A stretch of DNA of 64,000 nucleotides, from contig NC_090191.1 in the NCBI RefSeq assembly GCF_024679245.1, positions 43,071,524-43,135,523 on the forward strand, read 5' to 3'. The first letter of the stretch is position 1. The number at the start of each line of letters is the position of its first letter. Of the stretch, positions 45,463 through 57,734 are shown in pieces. The position numbers and the translations under genes were made by a program. The notes beneath the pieces are model-generated. The model was not told the origin of the DNA, did not search any database, and saw nothing but the letters and a program-made list of their open reading frames with translations. The stretch is from Pseudorasbora parva (taxonomy: Eukaryota > Chordata > Actinopteri > Cypriniformes > Gobionidae).

Positions 45463-46506
45463 TATATTGTGTTGGTCCCCCTGACCGGTTGAGGCATGGA
45501 CTCCACTCGACCACTGAAAGTGTGCTGTGGTATCTGGCACCAAGATGTTAGCAGCAGATCCTTTAAGTCCTGTATGTGCAGACTTGTTTGTTCGGCTCAT
45601 CCCACAGATGCTCGATTGGATTGAGATCTGGGGAATCTGGAGGCCGAGTCGACGCCTCAAACTGGTTGTTGTGCTCCTCAAACCATTCCTGAAGCATTTG
45701 TGCTTTGTGTCAGGAGCATTATCCTGCTGGAAGAGCCGCAGCCACCAGAATACCGTTTCCATCAAAGGCTGAACATGGTCTCAGCAATGCTTAGGTAGGT
45801 GGAGCGTGTCAAAGTAACATCCACATGGATGGAGGAACCAAGGTTTCCCAGCAGAACATTGGCCAAAGCATCACACTGCCTCCGCCGGCTCGCCTTCTTC
45901 CCATAGTGCATCCTGGGGCCATGTGTTCCCCAGGTAAGCCACACACACACACACACACCCGGCCATCCACGTGATGTAGAAGAACACGTGATTCCTCAGA
46001 CCAGGCCACCTTCTTCCATCGCTCCGTGGTCCAGTTCTGATGCTCACGTGCCACTGTTGGTGCTTTCGGCGGGGTCAGGGGTCAGAGGTCACCCTGACTG
46101 GTCCATACGCCTCAAACTGAGCTGCTCTGTGTATTCTGACAGCTTTCTATCAGAACCAGCATTAACTTCTGGAGCAGTTTGAGCTCCAGTAGCTCGTCTG
46201 TTTGATCGGACCCCACGGGCCAGCCTTCGCTCCCCATGGTCATCAATGAGCCTTGGCCGCCCATGACCCTGTGGCCGGTTCTCCACTGGTCCTTCCTTGG
46301 AGCACTTTTGATAGATACTGACCACTGCAGACCGGGAACAGCCCACAAGAGCTGCAGTTTTGGAGATGCTCTGACCCAGTCGTCTAGCCGTCACAATCTG
46401 GCCAAACTCGCTCAAATCCTTACGCTTGCCCATTTCTCCTGCTTCACACACATCAACTCTGAGGACTAAATGTTCACTTGCTGCCGAATATATCCCACCC
46501 ACTGAT
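45463..46506 (-). mobile_element. Tc1-like transposon T1, copy 2, near full length, ends decayed
   Basis: Minus-strand copy running from GATATATTCGGCAGCAAGTG (46500 side) to CAACACAATATA (45465 side). Both terminal repeats are lost or diverged. It supplies the segment missing from copy 1. A (GT)n expansion interrupts the coding part at 45941-45958. Confidence 0.85.
45523..46433 (-). pseudogene. Tc1-like transposase pseudogene
   Basis: From the ATG at 46433 the frame encodes the DNA-binding half ([20 protein letters not shown] ... [20 protein letters not shown]) and stops at about 46089. The catalytic half follows in other frames: REHQNWTTERWKKVAWSEES, where the first catalytic Asp of the usual WSDES is Glu; then LLHHVDGRVCVCVCG, where a GT repeat has invaded the sequence; then FQQDNAPDTKHK with the second Asp. 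The final Glu motif, SPDLNPIEHLW, is in yet another frame. At least three frame disruptions and a changed active-site residue make it inactive. Confidence 0.88.
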
Positions 46507-47430
46507 CCATTCATGTTTGTAGATTGGTCTTTTTTGTTGCAGAAAACTTTCATGACAGACACTGAGGTACGAGTTAGGGTAATGGCTTTATTTTTCACGG
46601 CTACTTGGACAAATTGATAGGGGATTCCTGATGCCATATAAACTGTGGAAGCTTTCATTATGGGTAAGAGTAACACTTTCAACATGTTAATTAAAGAATC
46701 TGCTAATGTTAAAAAATAATGAACTTGTGAAATTAGATTTTAAATGTATTTGTTTGCTTTGCAGACAAATCAGCGCAGTAAAAAACCCAAAGTGGCGAGG
46801 GAGAGGTTGACTGAAGTCGTGTTTTACTGCGCTGTGTTTTACGATGTGGTTTTCTCAGGGCCATGTTTCCTCCACACAGCCACTCAAACGGAGGCAAAAA
46901 ATAATGAGTACAACTGCACGTCGAGTGGGTAACACGGAGGAAAAAACCAGCGCAATTAGGTGAATTAGGTTGGGCTGCGCTCTGTTCAAGCCGAGTCTGA
47001 TTTCCTCCATTAAACCGAGCAGGGGAAGCACTTTATAGAGCAGAACCGTCCCAGTGAATATCCCTGGCGTCAAAATAGCTGCCCTGTCGCCTAGCGCTCA
47101 ACTGTATTTTAAACAACTTGATTAAGTTGAAATAACCACCCCACCCGAGAGGCAATGAGTTATTACTGCAAAGTACAGACGGCTTTACACCCCGCTGGCA
47201 AAGCAAACACAAAAAAATGCCACTTTGCTTTTTGTTGGAATGCGCAAGAGTTTTAGTGCACACATCAGTACTCCGTAATATTGATTTAACTATCAATTGA
47301 GAGCCACATTTGAGATGAATAATGACGTGAACTGAATCAACATTGAAGTCTGAATAATGACACCGAGAGCTGTTTCATATTTGATTAACTGTGCATCGTT
47401 TTTTTTCCGTTACTGTATACCGATGCTAAG
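46507..47430. other. Unassigned sequence
   Basis: No repeat or gene recognised. Confidence 0.3.
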
Positions 47431-47432
47431 GT

Positions 47433-47615
47433 ACACTGAAAAAAATGCTCTTCTTACTCAGTCATTTTGTCTTGTTTCCAGTCTAAATATCTAACAATTC
47501 TTAAATCAAGATGCATTTACTAGATCAGTTAAACGACATAAGATATTTTTTCTTGTTTTGTTGGAAATATGATCAAAATGAAGTGAGTTTTTGCTTAAAA
47601 CAGGCAAAATGATGT
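47433..47615. mobile_element. F1-related MITE, left half only (copy 10)
   Basis: CACTGAAAAAAATGCTCTTC to TGCTTAAAACAGGCAAAATG corresponds to the left arm of the variant subfamily; the right arm is absent. Confidence 0.8.
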
Positions 47616-47756
47616 CCTCCAACCAATACGCCTGTACAGTAGGTCGTTTGTCACTTCCTTTAAAATAGATCGAACAGGAGTGTTTCCTAAACTTGTGCTT
47701 TTTAAAGTTTAGTCATTTTAAAGCTTTTTTCCCTTTTATTTGCATAAAATTTCAGG

Positions 47757-47790
47757 TTTTGCATAGCTCAGTTAGTAGAGCATTGCATTA
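47757..47790 (+). mobile_element. SINE head fragment, cut by F1
   Basis: TTGCATAGCTCAGTTAGTAG followed by AGCATTGCATTA is the A-box half of a tRNA-derived SINE. The B-box half does not appear; F1 copy 11 begins immediately. Confidence 0.6.
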
Positions 47791-48220
47791 CACTGCAAAA
47801 AATGCTTTTGTTACTCAGTATTTTTGTCTCGTTTCTAGGCTAAATATCTAACAATTCTTAAATCAAGATGCATTTACTAAATAAGTAAAATGACATTTTT
47901 CCTTGTTTTCTTAAAAATAAAATCTAAATGAAGTGAGTTTTTGCTTAAAACAGGCAAAATGATCTGCCAATGGGGTGAGAAAAATAATCTTAATTCTTGT
48001 TTTCGTCCCAAACAGAAATCAGATTATTTTTCTCACCCCATTGGAAGATCATTTTACCTGTTTTAAGCAAAAACTCACTTCATTTACAATTGTTTTTCTC
48101 CAAAAAACAAGCAAAAATATATTGCGTCATTTTACTTATCTAGTAAATTAATCTTGTTTTAAGAATTTTTACATACTTAGACTGGAACAAGAAAAAAATA
48201 AGAGTATTTTTTTGCAGTGT
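47791..48220. mobile_element. F1-related palindromic MITE, copy 11, complete
   Basis: CACTGCAAAAAATGCTTTTG to TTTTTTTGCAGTG. TA precedes and follows the element, supporting a TA duplication. Arms of about 200 bp with the CACCCCATTGG centre. Confidence 0.9.
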
Positions 48221-48415
48221 AAAATGTAGGGGAGTCCTCTCTCAGAATATTTTTTAATGGAGTAACGTTAGATGCCATTTACATTAAATACAAATATACC
48301 GCCGTTTACTAAACAATTGATTGGGCCAGACAAAATGATGAGTTATTTACCGCAGCAATAGTGTAGGGGTAAGACGCACGGCATCAAGTTTTAACGCAAA
48401 TCGATCTGAGGTTCG

Positions 48416-48702
48416 AAAAATAACTCAAAATGAAGAGAGTTTATGCTTAAAATAAGATAAATAATCTGCCAATGGGGTGAGAAAAATAATCTTGTTTTCT
48501 GTTTGAGTTAAGATTATTTTTCTCACCCCATTGGCAGATTATTTATCTTATTTTAAGCAAAAACTCTCTTCATTTTGAGTTATTTTTTCCCAAAACAAAA
48601 GACAATAATTTTTACTTGTCTAGTAAATTTTTCTTAATGTAAGAATTTTTGACTAGAAACAAGACAAAAATACTAAATAAGAAAAGCTTTTTTTTGCAGT
48701 GT
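48416..48702. mobile_element. F1 palindromic MITE, copy 12, left-truncated
   Basis: Begins in the left arm at AAATAACTCAAAATGAAGAG and ends TTTTTTTTGCAGTGTG. The bases before it (about 48370-48415) include GAGGTTCGAA, resembling the B-box of a tRNA-like sequence, but too little remains to assign. Confidence 0.85.
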
Positions 48703-48758
48703 GGCATGCCTATCTGAGTGTGGTATAACCACACTTGTTAGCAAATAATCAGAATAAT

Positions 48759-49533
48759 TAGCCTGACGTGGTCTTACTCAACTCTAGTGAGAATATGAGT
48801 CTGATGCTCCATTGGGCTGTGATTATGGGGCGTTTCAACCCAACCAGGAAAGACCTCGATTGGACAGACCGACAACCAATCAGAGCAACGAAGGGACGCA
48901 TTGTCAAATGCCAACAGAGTTCAACTGCACTGTGTTGCCAAGTATGCTTTTTTTTCTCCCGCGGGTTGTTTTCTATGTCCGCGGGTTGAAGCGACTATTA
49001 TGTGATATATAGACCCATGAGTGCGAAGGCAGGCAACCTTGCCAAAATAACACACATTTTACCCCCCAAACGCCATTTTTTCCCCGGAGAGCCCCCCCGA
49101 GAAGCTATTGTTTAGGGCTAGTGGTTGGCGGGTTTTGTTGTATAAACTTGGCAACCCTGTCTGCACGCGCGCTGAAATCAGGCTGGAATTCACGATCTTT
49201 GCCGGTGTTGTAAAAAAATAACATAATTGAATGAGACACAGCGCTTACCCAACATGATCATCATTTCTGAGAGAAATAGTGAAGCTGATGCAGATACAAA
49301 CAAGCTCTCCGTTTAGGATTCGAACAAATATAACCCAAGCCCCTTTGATGACGTGATGATTACGTTACTGTTGATCATCTGTCCATCATCGTCTAAAGCC
49401 CGCCCTGATGATTTCATTGGTCCGAACAGTTTCTGTTCGGGGATAATTACTCCTCTATGGAGCAAGGCCAGACCAAACTGCCCGACCTAAAAATATTCTG
49501 GGCGGGGCTAAGTTCGGCTGGCATCCAGGCTAC
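48759..49533 (-). mobile_element. hAT-like nonautonomous element H1, copy 2, uninterrupted
   Basis: Inverted relative to copy 1: TAGCCTGACGTGGTCTTACT at the left and TCCAGGCTAC at the right. An exact 8-bp duplication, AGAATAAT, flanks it (48751-48758 and 49534-49541). The ends are asymmetric by one base (TAGCC versus GTAGCC), as in copy 1. It carries a single CAACACAG-type site where H2 inserted in copy 1. No coding capacity. Confidence 0.9.
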
Positions 49534-49541
49534 AGAATAAT

Positions 49542-50180
49542 GAAAATTGCGTGATAAACTGGACTGAAGAGTTCTGCTTGTGTCATGTAAACATCTTACT
49601 GCGATTACGACCTTATTCTGATTATTATAAATAGTTGCGTTATTGTTTCAAAGCATCTTTACAGAAAATCATGTAAATGTTTATTATGACTTCATATCTT
49701 CAGAGCTGGGTGGTTTAATCAGGGTTGCAAACTTTCCTGGATTTCTTTGGAAGCTTTCCAAGATTTTTTGGCAAGTTTCTGGAAATTTAACAGAAAATGT
49801 CCACCCCTTTGCAACCTTAGTGATAATATAGTTTACACTTTTTGGCCAATACGAGCAATCAAGCCATTGAGATTTGCTATATTGTATATAAATAGCCGAC
49901 TTTATATATCCAATTTTATGCAAAGAAAAAAAGGGGCGGGGCCTGGTTGAGTTAGTCCGGTTATGATAAGGCATGGGGAATTTCCCAAACACCAATCACA
50001 ACACACTGTTGACCAATCAGAGCGCAGTGTGCTTTTTAGAAGGCGGGGCTTCATAGAGACAATAACTAAACAGAGTTACTGACAGACTGGTAAGAGAGGA
50101 GCCGCAACAATATAATCGGAAATGATAAATAACATCCAGTTCTTCATGAACTGTTTATCACGCTGCAATCCGCTTTGGGA
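49542..50180. other. Mostly unassigned; short foldback near 49722-49820
   Basis: AGGGTTGCAAACTTTC and CCCCTTTGCAACCTT are imperfect inverted ends around a GGAAGCTTTCC palindrome, suggesting a ~100-bp MITE. The rest shows no recognised feature. Confidence 0.4.
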
Positions 50181-50189
50181 CTGGAGCTT

Positions 50190-50705
50190 AATTTAACACT
50201 CATCAATGGCATTTGTATTCTTTATTAAATTTGTCTTCTCTTAATTCTCGTAGACAAATTCATTGGTTTCTGTTTATTTATAAAACTCTTATTGGGAAAA
50301 CACCATTATATTTATGATCACTCCTTAATATCCGTAACACTCGTCGCAATCTGCGCTCTAGTAATTTCATTAATTTATGTATACCTAAAGTCCGTGATGC
50401 TTTTGGTCGTTCTTCTTTTCATTTTTCTGCTGCCTACGATTGGTATCATTTGCAGCAGACTTTAAAGCTTAGTTCATTTATTTCCCTATCCTCCAATTCA
50501 ATTTGGCCAATGATACAAGATCGCTGTACTTGTTTTTAGTTATTTGTTTGTTTTAAAAGTTACGTTTAAGCTGTATTTTTGTATTCATTTTATGTTTTTA
50601 CCGTATTATATCTGCTTCTTATGCTGCCGTTTGGCCAGGTCGTCATTGTAAATGAGAACCTGTTCTCAACTGACTTACCTGGTTTAAAAAAAAAACAAAA
50701 AAAAA
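50190..50705 (+). mobile_element. LINE 3' end (Rex/L2/CR1-like), truncated
   Basis: The frame 50249-50539 encodes the reverse-transcriptase C-terminus: LIGKTPLYL, an in-frame stop (50315), then RNTRRNLRSSN, PKVRDAFGRSSFHFSAAYDW and QTLKLSSFISL. The VRDAFGRSSF...A...W pattern is the LINE tail. The 3' UTR has GTCGTCATTGTAAATGAGAA and CCTGTTCTCAACTGACTTAC, a tail I know from many fish LINEs, and ends in A-runs at 50682-50704. The 5' part is missing, and the internal stop marks a dead copy. Confidence 0.85.
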
Positions 50706-50892
50706 CCAATGGAGAATGTCGGAAATAATCAACATTTAAGCAGGAAAACCTGACGAATTTGTTAACAAGGGCAAAACAATTGCCTCTTTAAGACATTTGT
50801 CCTCGTATAGAACATTATACCTTTATGGTTCTAAACCTTTTTCTCTTAGAATAATTCATATGAAGTGGCTGCTCTGTGATTCCCAGGGTTGT

Positions 50893-51111
50893 GTGAACAG
50901 GGTGTGTGTGTGTGTGGGCATGTTTTTGTGACATATGAGGACACAAATGTGTATAATGCCATGGGTATGACACAGGTATTACAGGAGAGGGTGAAATATG
51001 AGGACATTACCCATGGCCCCACTTTACAAAAGGCTTATAAATCACACAGGAGGAGTTTTTATGAGAAAGTAAAAATGCAGAATGTTTCCTGTCATGGGTA
51101 GGTTTAGGGGC

Positions 51112-51166
<55 letters not shown>

Positions 51167-51415
51167 TGGGTAGGTTTAGGGGTAGTGTGTGTGTGTGTGT
51201 GTGATGGGTAGGTTTAGGGGCAGTGTGTGTGTATGTGTGTGTGTGTGTGATGGGTAGGTTTAGGGGCAGTGTGTGTGTGTGTGTGTGTGATGGGTAGGTT
51301 TAGGGGCAGTGTAAGGGGATAGAAAATATGGTTTGTACAGTATAAAAACCATTACGCCTATGGAATGTCCCTGTATGTCACAAAAACAAGTGTGTGTGTG
51401 TGTGTGTGTGTGTGT
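50893..51415 (+). repeat. GT-flanked dispersed repeat with internal GATGGGTAGG expansion
   Basis: CATGTTTTTGTGACATATGA to CCATTACGCCTATGGAATGT is shared with 59310-59585. Here the GATGGGTAGGTTTAGGGGCA block is repeated four more times, each followed by a GT run (51111-51310). (GT)n also lies at both ends. Confidence 0.85.
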
Positions 51416-52425
51416 ACTTGTCTACCTATCTAACAGGGGACCTTGGCGTCGTTACACACTCACCAACAGGGGACCTCTGAGCCAAGAGGGGACATTTTTC
51501 AAGTCCCCTGTTGGTCATGCATTAAATCATGTGAAAATGAAGTAAAAAACTAAAGAAATGCTCTGGTGATTTTTAAAATGTTTGACCAAGTAAGGACCTA
51601 CAGGTGTGTGTGTTTAAATCATGTTAAAATCAAGAAACAACACTCTGGTGAATTTTTAAAAATTTTGACCAAGAGGGGACCTAAGAGTGTGTGAGTGTTT
51701 AAGGCCATGCTCAGCAGCTCCCCTGTAGGCTGGAGCAGGAACTGTAATAGCCCTTAAACACACGTCGTTCACACACACACACACTCCTCTATTGTTTGAA
51801 TGGCCTGCTGTCCTCTGACTCTAGAGCTGCTGTTTAACAGGCTGCTTACTAAAGGAACAAACATTATATAGATTATATCTCTTTACTAAATACCCTGACT
51901 AGTTTCAAACTTTGCATTACTTTAAAATTAAATACTACAGGATCCAAGAAAAAACAATTAAAAAATCTAAACAACCAGGATGTAATTAGAAATACATCTG
52001 CCATCAAAATGTGTGTGTCCTCAGTTTCTACAAATAAATATAGTAAATACCATCCATCATGGCCGTGGAGAGACCGTAAAACTTTATTAAATTATTAAGG
52101 GATCTCATTCAATGCTTTTGTAAACATTTTTTGTTTCTGTGTATATATATAACATTTTAATGACAGTGGCCTATAATTATTGAAAAATAATGCATTATTT
52201 TATTTATTAAAAAAAAAAAGGTACGGTAAATGGGACAAACTTTGCATCTAAAGTTCTTTTAAACAAGTGTTAACATAGACATTATTAAAAACATTTTATT
52301 TTAGCCAAGTATTTGTAAAAATAATGTGTGACTTTTGGCCCATATAAAGGCCCATCTTACCACCTTATACATTTATGAGCTTTTTAAACTAACCACTTTT
52401 GATTTATTTATGTTTAACTAAATGA
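51416..52425. other. Unassigned, AT-rich; includes CTATCTAACAGGGGAC motifs
   Basis: CTATCTAACAGGGGAC (51427-51442) is the complement of the start of the 200-bp satellite unit (GTCCCCTGTTAGATAG); AGAGGGGAC-type blocks recur to 51680. No gene seen. Confidence 0.4.
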
Positions 52426-55400
52426 ATCAGGTCCCCTGTTAGATAGTAAATCACGACGCCTGTGTGTTTGCTGTGACATTTCTTATCATCACAAACACAC
52501 TGTAAAGATTTAGAGTTTTTACAGCAATACCTGAGTTTAAAGGGTTAAATCAAGCAGAAATAGCTCTCTAATGTATTAATTGCAGGTCATTATTGAATAG
52601 TGATTATGTTACACACACACACTGACTCAGGTCCCCTGTTAGATAGTAAATCACGACGCCTGTGTGTTTGCTGTGACATTTCTTATCATCACAAACACAC
52701 TGTAAAGATTTAGAGTTTTTACAGCAATACCTGAGTTTAAAGGGTTAAATCAAGCAGAAATAGCTCTCTAATGTATTAATTGCAGGTCATTATTGAATAG
52801 TGATTATGTTACACACACACACTGACTCAGGTCCCCTGTTAGATAGTAAATCACGACGCCTGTGTGTTTGCTGTGACATTTCTTATCATCACAAACACAC
52901 TGCAAAGATTTAGAGTTTTTACAGCAATACCTGAGTTTAAAGGGTTAAATCAAGCAGAAAAAGCTCTCTAATGTATTAATTGCAGGTCATTATTGAATAG
53001 TGATTACGTTACACACACACACTGACTCAGGTCCCCTGTTAGATAGTAAATCACGACGCCTGTGTGTTTGCTGTGACATTTCTTATCATCATAAACACTC
53101 TGCAAAGATTTAGAGTTTTTACAGCAATAACTGAGTTTAAAGGGTTAAATCAAGCAGAGATAGCTCTCTAATGTATTAATTGCAGGTCATTATTGAATAG
53201 TGATTACGTTACACACACACTGACTCAGGTCCCCTGTTAGATAGTAAATCACGACGCCTGTGTGTTTGCTGTGACATTTCTTATCATCACAAACACACTG
53301 TAAAGATTTAGAGTTTTTACAGCAATACCTGAGTTTAAAGGGTTAAATCAAGCAGAAATAGCTCTCTAATGTATTAATTGCAGGTCATTATTGAATAGTG
53401 ATTATGTTACACACACACACTGACTCAGGTCCCCTGTTAGATAGTAAATCACGACGCCTGTGTGTTTGCTGTGACATTTCTTATCATCACAAACACACTG
53501 TAAAGATTTAGAGTTTTTACAGCAATACCTGAGTTTAAAGGGTTAAATCAAGCAGAAATAGCTCTCTAATGTATTAATTGCCGGTCATTATTGAATAGTG
53601 AATATGTTACACACACACTGACTCAGGTCCCCTGTTAGATAGTAAATCACGATGCCTGTGTGTTTGCTGTGACATTTCTTATCATCATAAACACTCTGCA
53701 AAGATTTAGAGTTTTTACAGCAATACCTGAGTTTAAAGGGTTAAATCAAGCAGAAATAGCTCTCTAATGTATTAATTGCAGGTCATTTTTGAATAGTGAT
53801 TACGTTACACACACACTCACTCAGGTCCCCTGTTAGATAGTAAATCACGACGCCTGTGTGTTTGCTGTGACATTTCTTATCATCACAAACACACTGCAAA
53901 GATTTAGAGGTTTTACAGCAATACCTGAGTTTAAAGGGTTAAATCAAGCAGAAATAGCTCTCTAATGTATTAATTGCAGGTCATTATTGAATAGTGATTA
54001 TGTTACACACACACTCACTCAGGTCCCCTGTTAGATAGTAAATCACGACGCCTGTGTGTTTGCTGTGACATTTCTTATCATCACAAACACTCTGTAAAGA
54101 TTTAGAGTTTTTACAGCAATACCTGAGTTTAAAGGGTTAAATCAAGCAGAAATAGCTCTCTAATGTATTAATTGCAGGTCATTATTGAATAATGAATATG
54201 TTACACACACACACTGAGTCAGGTCCCCTGTTAGATAGTAAATCACGACGCCTGTGTGTTTGCTGTGACATTTCTTATAATCACAAACACACTGTAAAGA
54301 TTTAGAGTTTTAACAGCAATACCTGAGTTTAAAGGGTTAAATCAAGCAGAAATAGCTCTCTAATGTATTAATTGCAGGTCATTATTGAATAATGAATATG
54401 TTACACACACACACTGACTCAGGTCCCCTGTTAGATAGTAAATCACGACGCCTGTGTGTTTGCAGTGACATTTCTTATAATCACAAACACACTGTAAAGA
54501 TTTAGAGTTTTTACAGCAATACCTGAGTTTAAAGGGTTAAATCAAGCAGAAATAGCTCTCTAATGTATTAATTGCCGGTCATTATTGAATAGTGATTACG
54601 TTACACACACACTCACTCAGGTCCCCTGTTAGATAGTAAATCACGACGCCTGTGTGTTTGCAGTGACATTTCTTATCATCACAAACACACTGTAAAGATT
54701 TAGAGTTTTTACAGCAATACCTGAGTTTAAAGGGTTAAATCAAGCAGCAATAGCTCTCTAATGTATTAATTGCAGGTCATTATTGAATAGTGATTATGTT
54801 ACACACACACTCACTCAGGTCCCCTGTTAGATAGTAAATCACGACACCTGTGTGTTTGCTGTGACATTTCTTATCATCATTAACACACTGTAAAGATTTA
54901 GAGTTTTTACAGCAATACCTGAGTTTAAAGGGTTAAATCAAGCAGAAATAGCTCTCTAATGTATTAATTGCAGGTCATTATTGAATAGTGATTATGTTAC
55001 ACACACACACTGACTCAGGTCCCCTGTTAGATAGTAAATCACGACGCCTGTGTGTTTGCTGTGACATTTCTTATCATCACAAACACACTGCAAAGATTTA
55101 GAGTTTTTACAGCAATACCTGAGTTTAAAGGGTTAAATCAAGCAGAAATAGCTCTCTAATGTATTAATTGCAGGTCATTATTGAATAGTGATTACGTTAC
55201 ACACACACTGACTCAGGTCCCTGTTAGATAGTAAATCACGACGCCTGTGTGTTTGCTGTGACATTTCTTATCATCATAAACACACTGTAAAGATTTAGAG
55301 TTTTTACAGCAATAACTGAGTTTAAAGGGTTAAATCAAGCAGAAATAGCTCTCTAATGTATTAAATGCAGGTCATTATTGAATAGTGATTACGTTACACA

Positions 55401-55455
55401 CACACACTGACTCAGGTCCCCTGTTAGATAGTAAATCACGACGCCTGTGTGTTTC
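52426..55455. repeat. ~200-bp satellite array S7, 15 units plus a partial
   Basis: The GTCCCCTGTTAGATAGTAAA block starts units at 52431, 52631, 52831, 53031, 53229, 53429, 53628, 53825, 54023, 54223, 54423, 54621, 54819, 55019, 55216 and 55415. Units are 197-200 bp, length varying mainly in a short (CA)n before each start, and differ at only a few positions each. The last unit breaks off after GACGCCTGTGTGTTT, where the next transposon begins. Noncoding. I do not recognise the unit. Confidence 0.96.
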
Positions 55456-55859
55456 TCTCCTCAACCCCCCACTCACAATTTACATTTCAATAAAGGAGAC
55501 TTGAAAAACCAGTTTGTGAACCACAGGCCAATAGAGCTCAATATACCAATGTGGCAGAACCCTTCTCAAATAAACTAGAGAAGATGCTGGGATTTGCCCT
55601 GCCAAATTAAACTAAATTACAGTTTTTACAATCGCTAGGCCACATTTCTCAATACTTTGGTCATTTTCAAAACTTGTTCTCCAAACCAACTTTCCGCTTC
55701 ACAGCAGTTATTTCACATTCAAAATCCACAAAAACTAACAAAACACTTAATTCATGTCTCAAATCAAGTGCCAATGATCCACAGTTTAGCTCGCACAGAC
55801 TGAAGTTGTGATCACTCTGTGAAGAGTTTTGAAAAAGTGACCAACATTTGTTTGACAAA

Positions 55860-56150
55860 TTTGAGAGTGCCAGAGACTTTGACTAAGGAGAATATTCTGA
55901 GCACACTGTGTGATGTTATTGAGATCTTTTATGAAACTTTTTAGAGGTGACAAAAGTGAGAGTTCCAGAGTATCTAGCTGAAGAAAAAAGTCTGAGCACA
56001 GCGTGCGATACTGTTGAGATCCCTTCTGAAACTTTAGAGGAGACACATATGAGCAATCCAGTCTCTCTAGCCAAGGAGACAAATCAGAGCATAGTATGTG
56101 ATGTTGTTGAGATCTCTTATGAAACTTTAGTGGAGATAAACATGAGAGAA
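55860..56150. repeat. Three-copy ~95-bp tandem repeat inside N1
   Basis: TCTGAGCACACTGTGTGATG-type blocks followed by TTGAGATCTCTTATGAAACT recur at about 55895, 55990 and 56085. The period near 96 bp gives a plus-strand frame with a 32-residue repeat (55947-56252), without a known domain. Confidence 0.75.
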
Positions 56151-57734
56151 TGTCATTTTTTGTCTCAGGATAAACATGTGAGAAGCAGGAGACTTAGCCT
56201 TATGTCTCAATTTGATGTTCACTTGATCTCATTTCTGTCTAGGAGAAAGATGTGAGTTGAGAAGGAGATCTCAGGTTTGATTTTCCTTTCCTCTAGGTTG
56301 GCCTTTGGTTCACAAACTGGGTTTTTAGGGCCCTATAAAATCCGTTTTATTTTTTCCCAAATTCTGTTTTTTCCGTTTTAATTTTTGCAGATTCCTTTTT
56401 TTCCGTTAAAATGTTTGGTAATTCAGTTTTTTTACCCTTTACTGTAATTTTGGTGAAAAAAGAGTTTGCTTTTAATGTTAATATAATACAACATAAAACA
56501 AAAAATAGGAATGACCTTAAATTTATCGAGGTAACAAACATCACATTTACTTTTTAGGACAAATATGATATTTGACATAACACTGCACTTCAAATACTTC
56601 AAATATTAATGGTTATTAGCTTTAAACTTTCCGGTAAAATAAATTATAATAGTTTATATAAGTTAAAATGAAAGTGCTCCATTAGCTTTTTCTTTCAAGT
56701 TTTTATTTTTATTTTAAAAATAACTAAAAAAAAAAAATCATAAGAATCATATTTTACAGTACTCTTAAGTACTATTAAGTAAAACATTTAAATTTGAAAA
56801 TTAACAAAAAAAAAAAACATTGCACCATGAAATCATGTAGTGAATTGTTCTGTGTGTTTAACAATCACCATAATGATATCCAGAGCTGTGAAAAATAAAA
56901 ATACACGAAAACACAACACTGCCAGAAGTTTTTTTCCCCAACTTCAAAGGCCCCTTTAAATGATTAAAAGGGTCAATATATAATTGTGGGAGATTTTGAG
57001 TTTGAAAAATTCTGGGAAAAAATATATTTATTTACAAAATATTATTATCTTTCCTGATAAATCATCCCTGAAATATTTTGTTTTTATTCATTGCCAAGCT
57101 CAGGCATAATTTATTTCAGATATTTAGTTTTAAAAACAAAAAGTTTAGTCATTATTTGGTCAACTATGTTACGGACAAAACCAATACGTTTTAACTTTAA
57201 GTAAATGGCAGACATTTAAAAAAATCATTACTCTTTGAAGAATATGTGTCTATTTACCTACCTTTTCAATTCAAATACCCTATTAATTTAGAAAATACAC
57301 ATTTTGTTCAATTAAAACCCTTAATTTCAAGTTCTGAAGTAACCGGTCTGTATATTTTTTTTCCAAACTGCTAGATTTATGATAATTTTTTTGATTAAAT
57401 TATGCTGAGGTATATATTTGACAGCTACTCAGTTTCTAAATATTTACTTGGAGATTAGGGAACCATTAAAATACATATATTTTTTAAAAAACATAATGGT
57501 AACTTAATTGACAGCCCAGTATCATAGTTGACAAAAGTAACATAGTTGACTGGACATGACAAAGTAGGATGATGTATTTAACAAAAACAATCCTAAACTA
57601 TATCAATTATTATATATTAGCTAATCTTTTATTGTATTGAATCAAGACCTGTTGAATTTTTCATGACATAAAGGAGAAATACAGACGCACATCAGTTTAC
57701 AAGGATCAATCACAACTTTATTAACAAGCACATA

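Noticed and set aside
52426..55455. CRISPR-like regular repeat arrays (also S3, S4, S5)
   Set aside because: Repeats are contiguous, with no unique spacers and no cas genes, and the genome is animal. These are satellites and minisatellites.
55786..56255. Open frames on both strands inside N1
   Set aside because: They track the 96-bp tandem repeat; no known domain.
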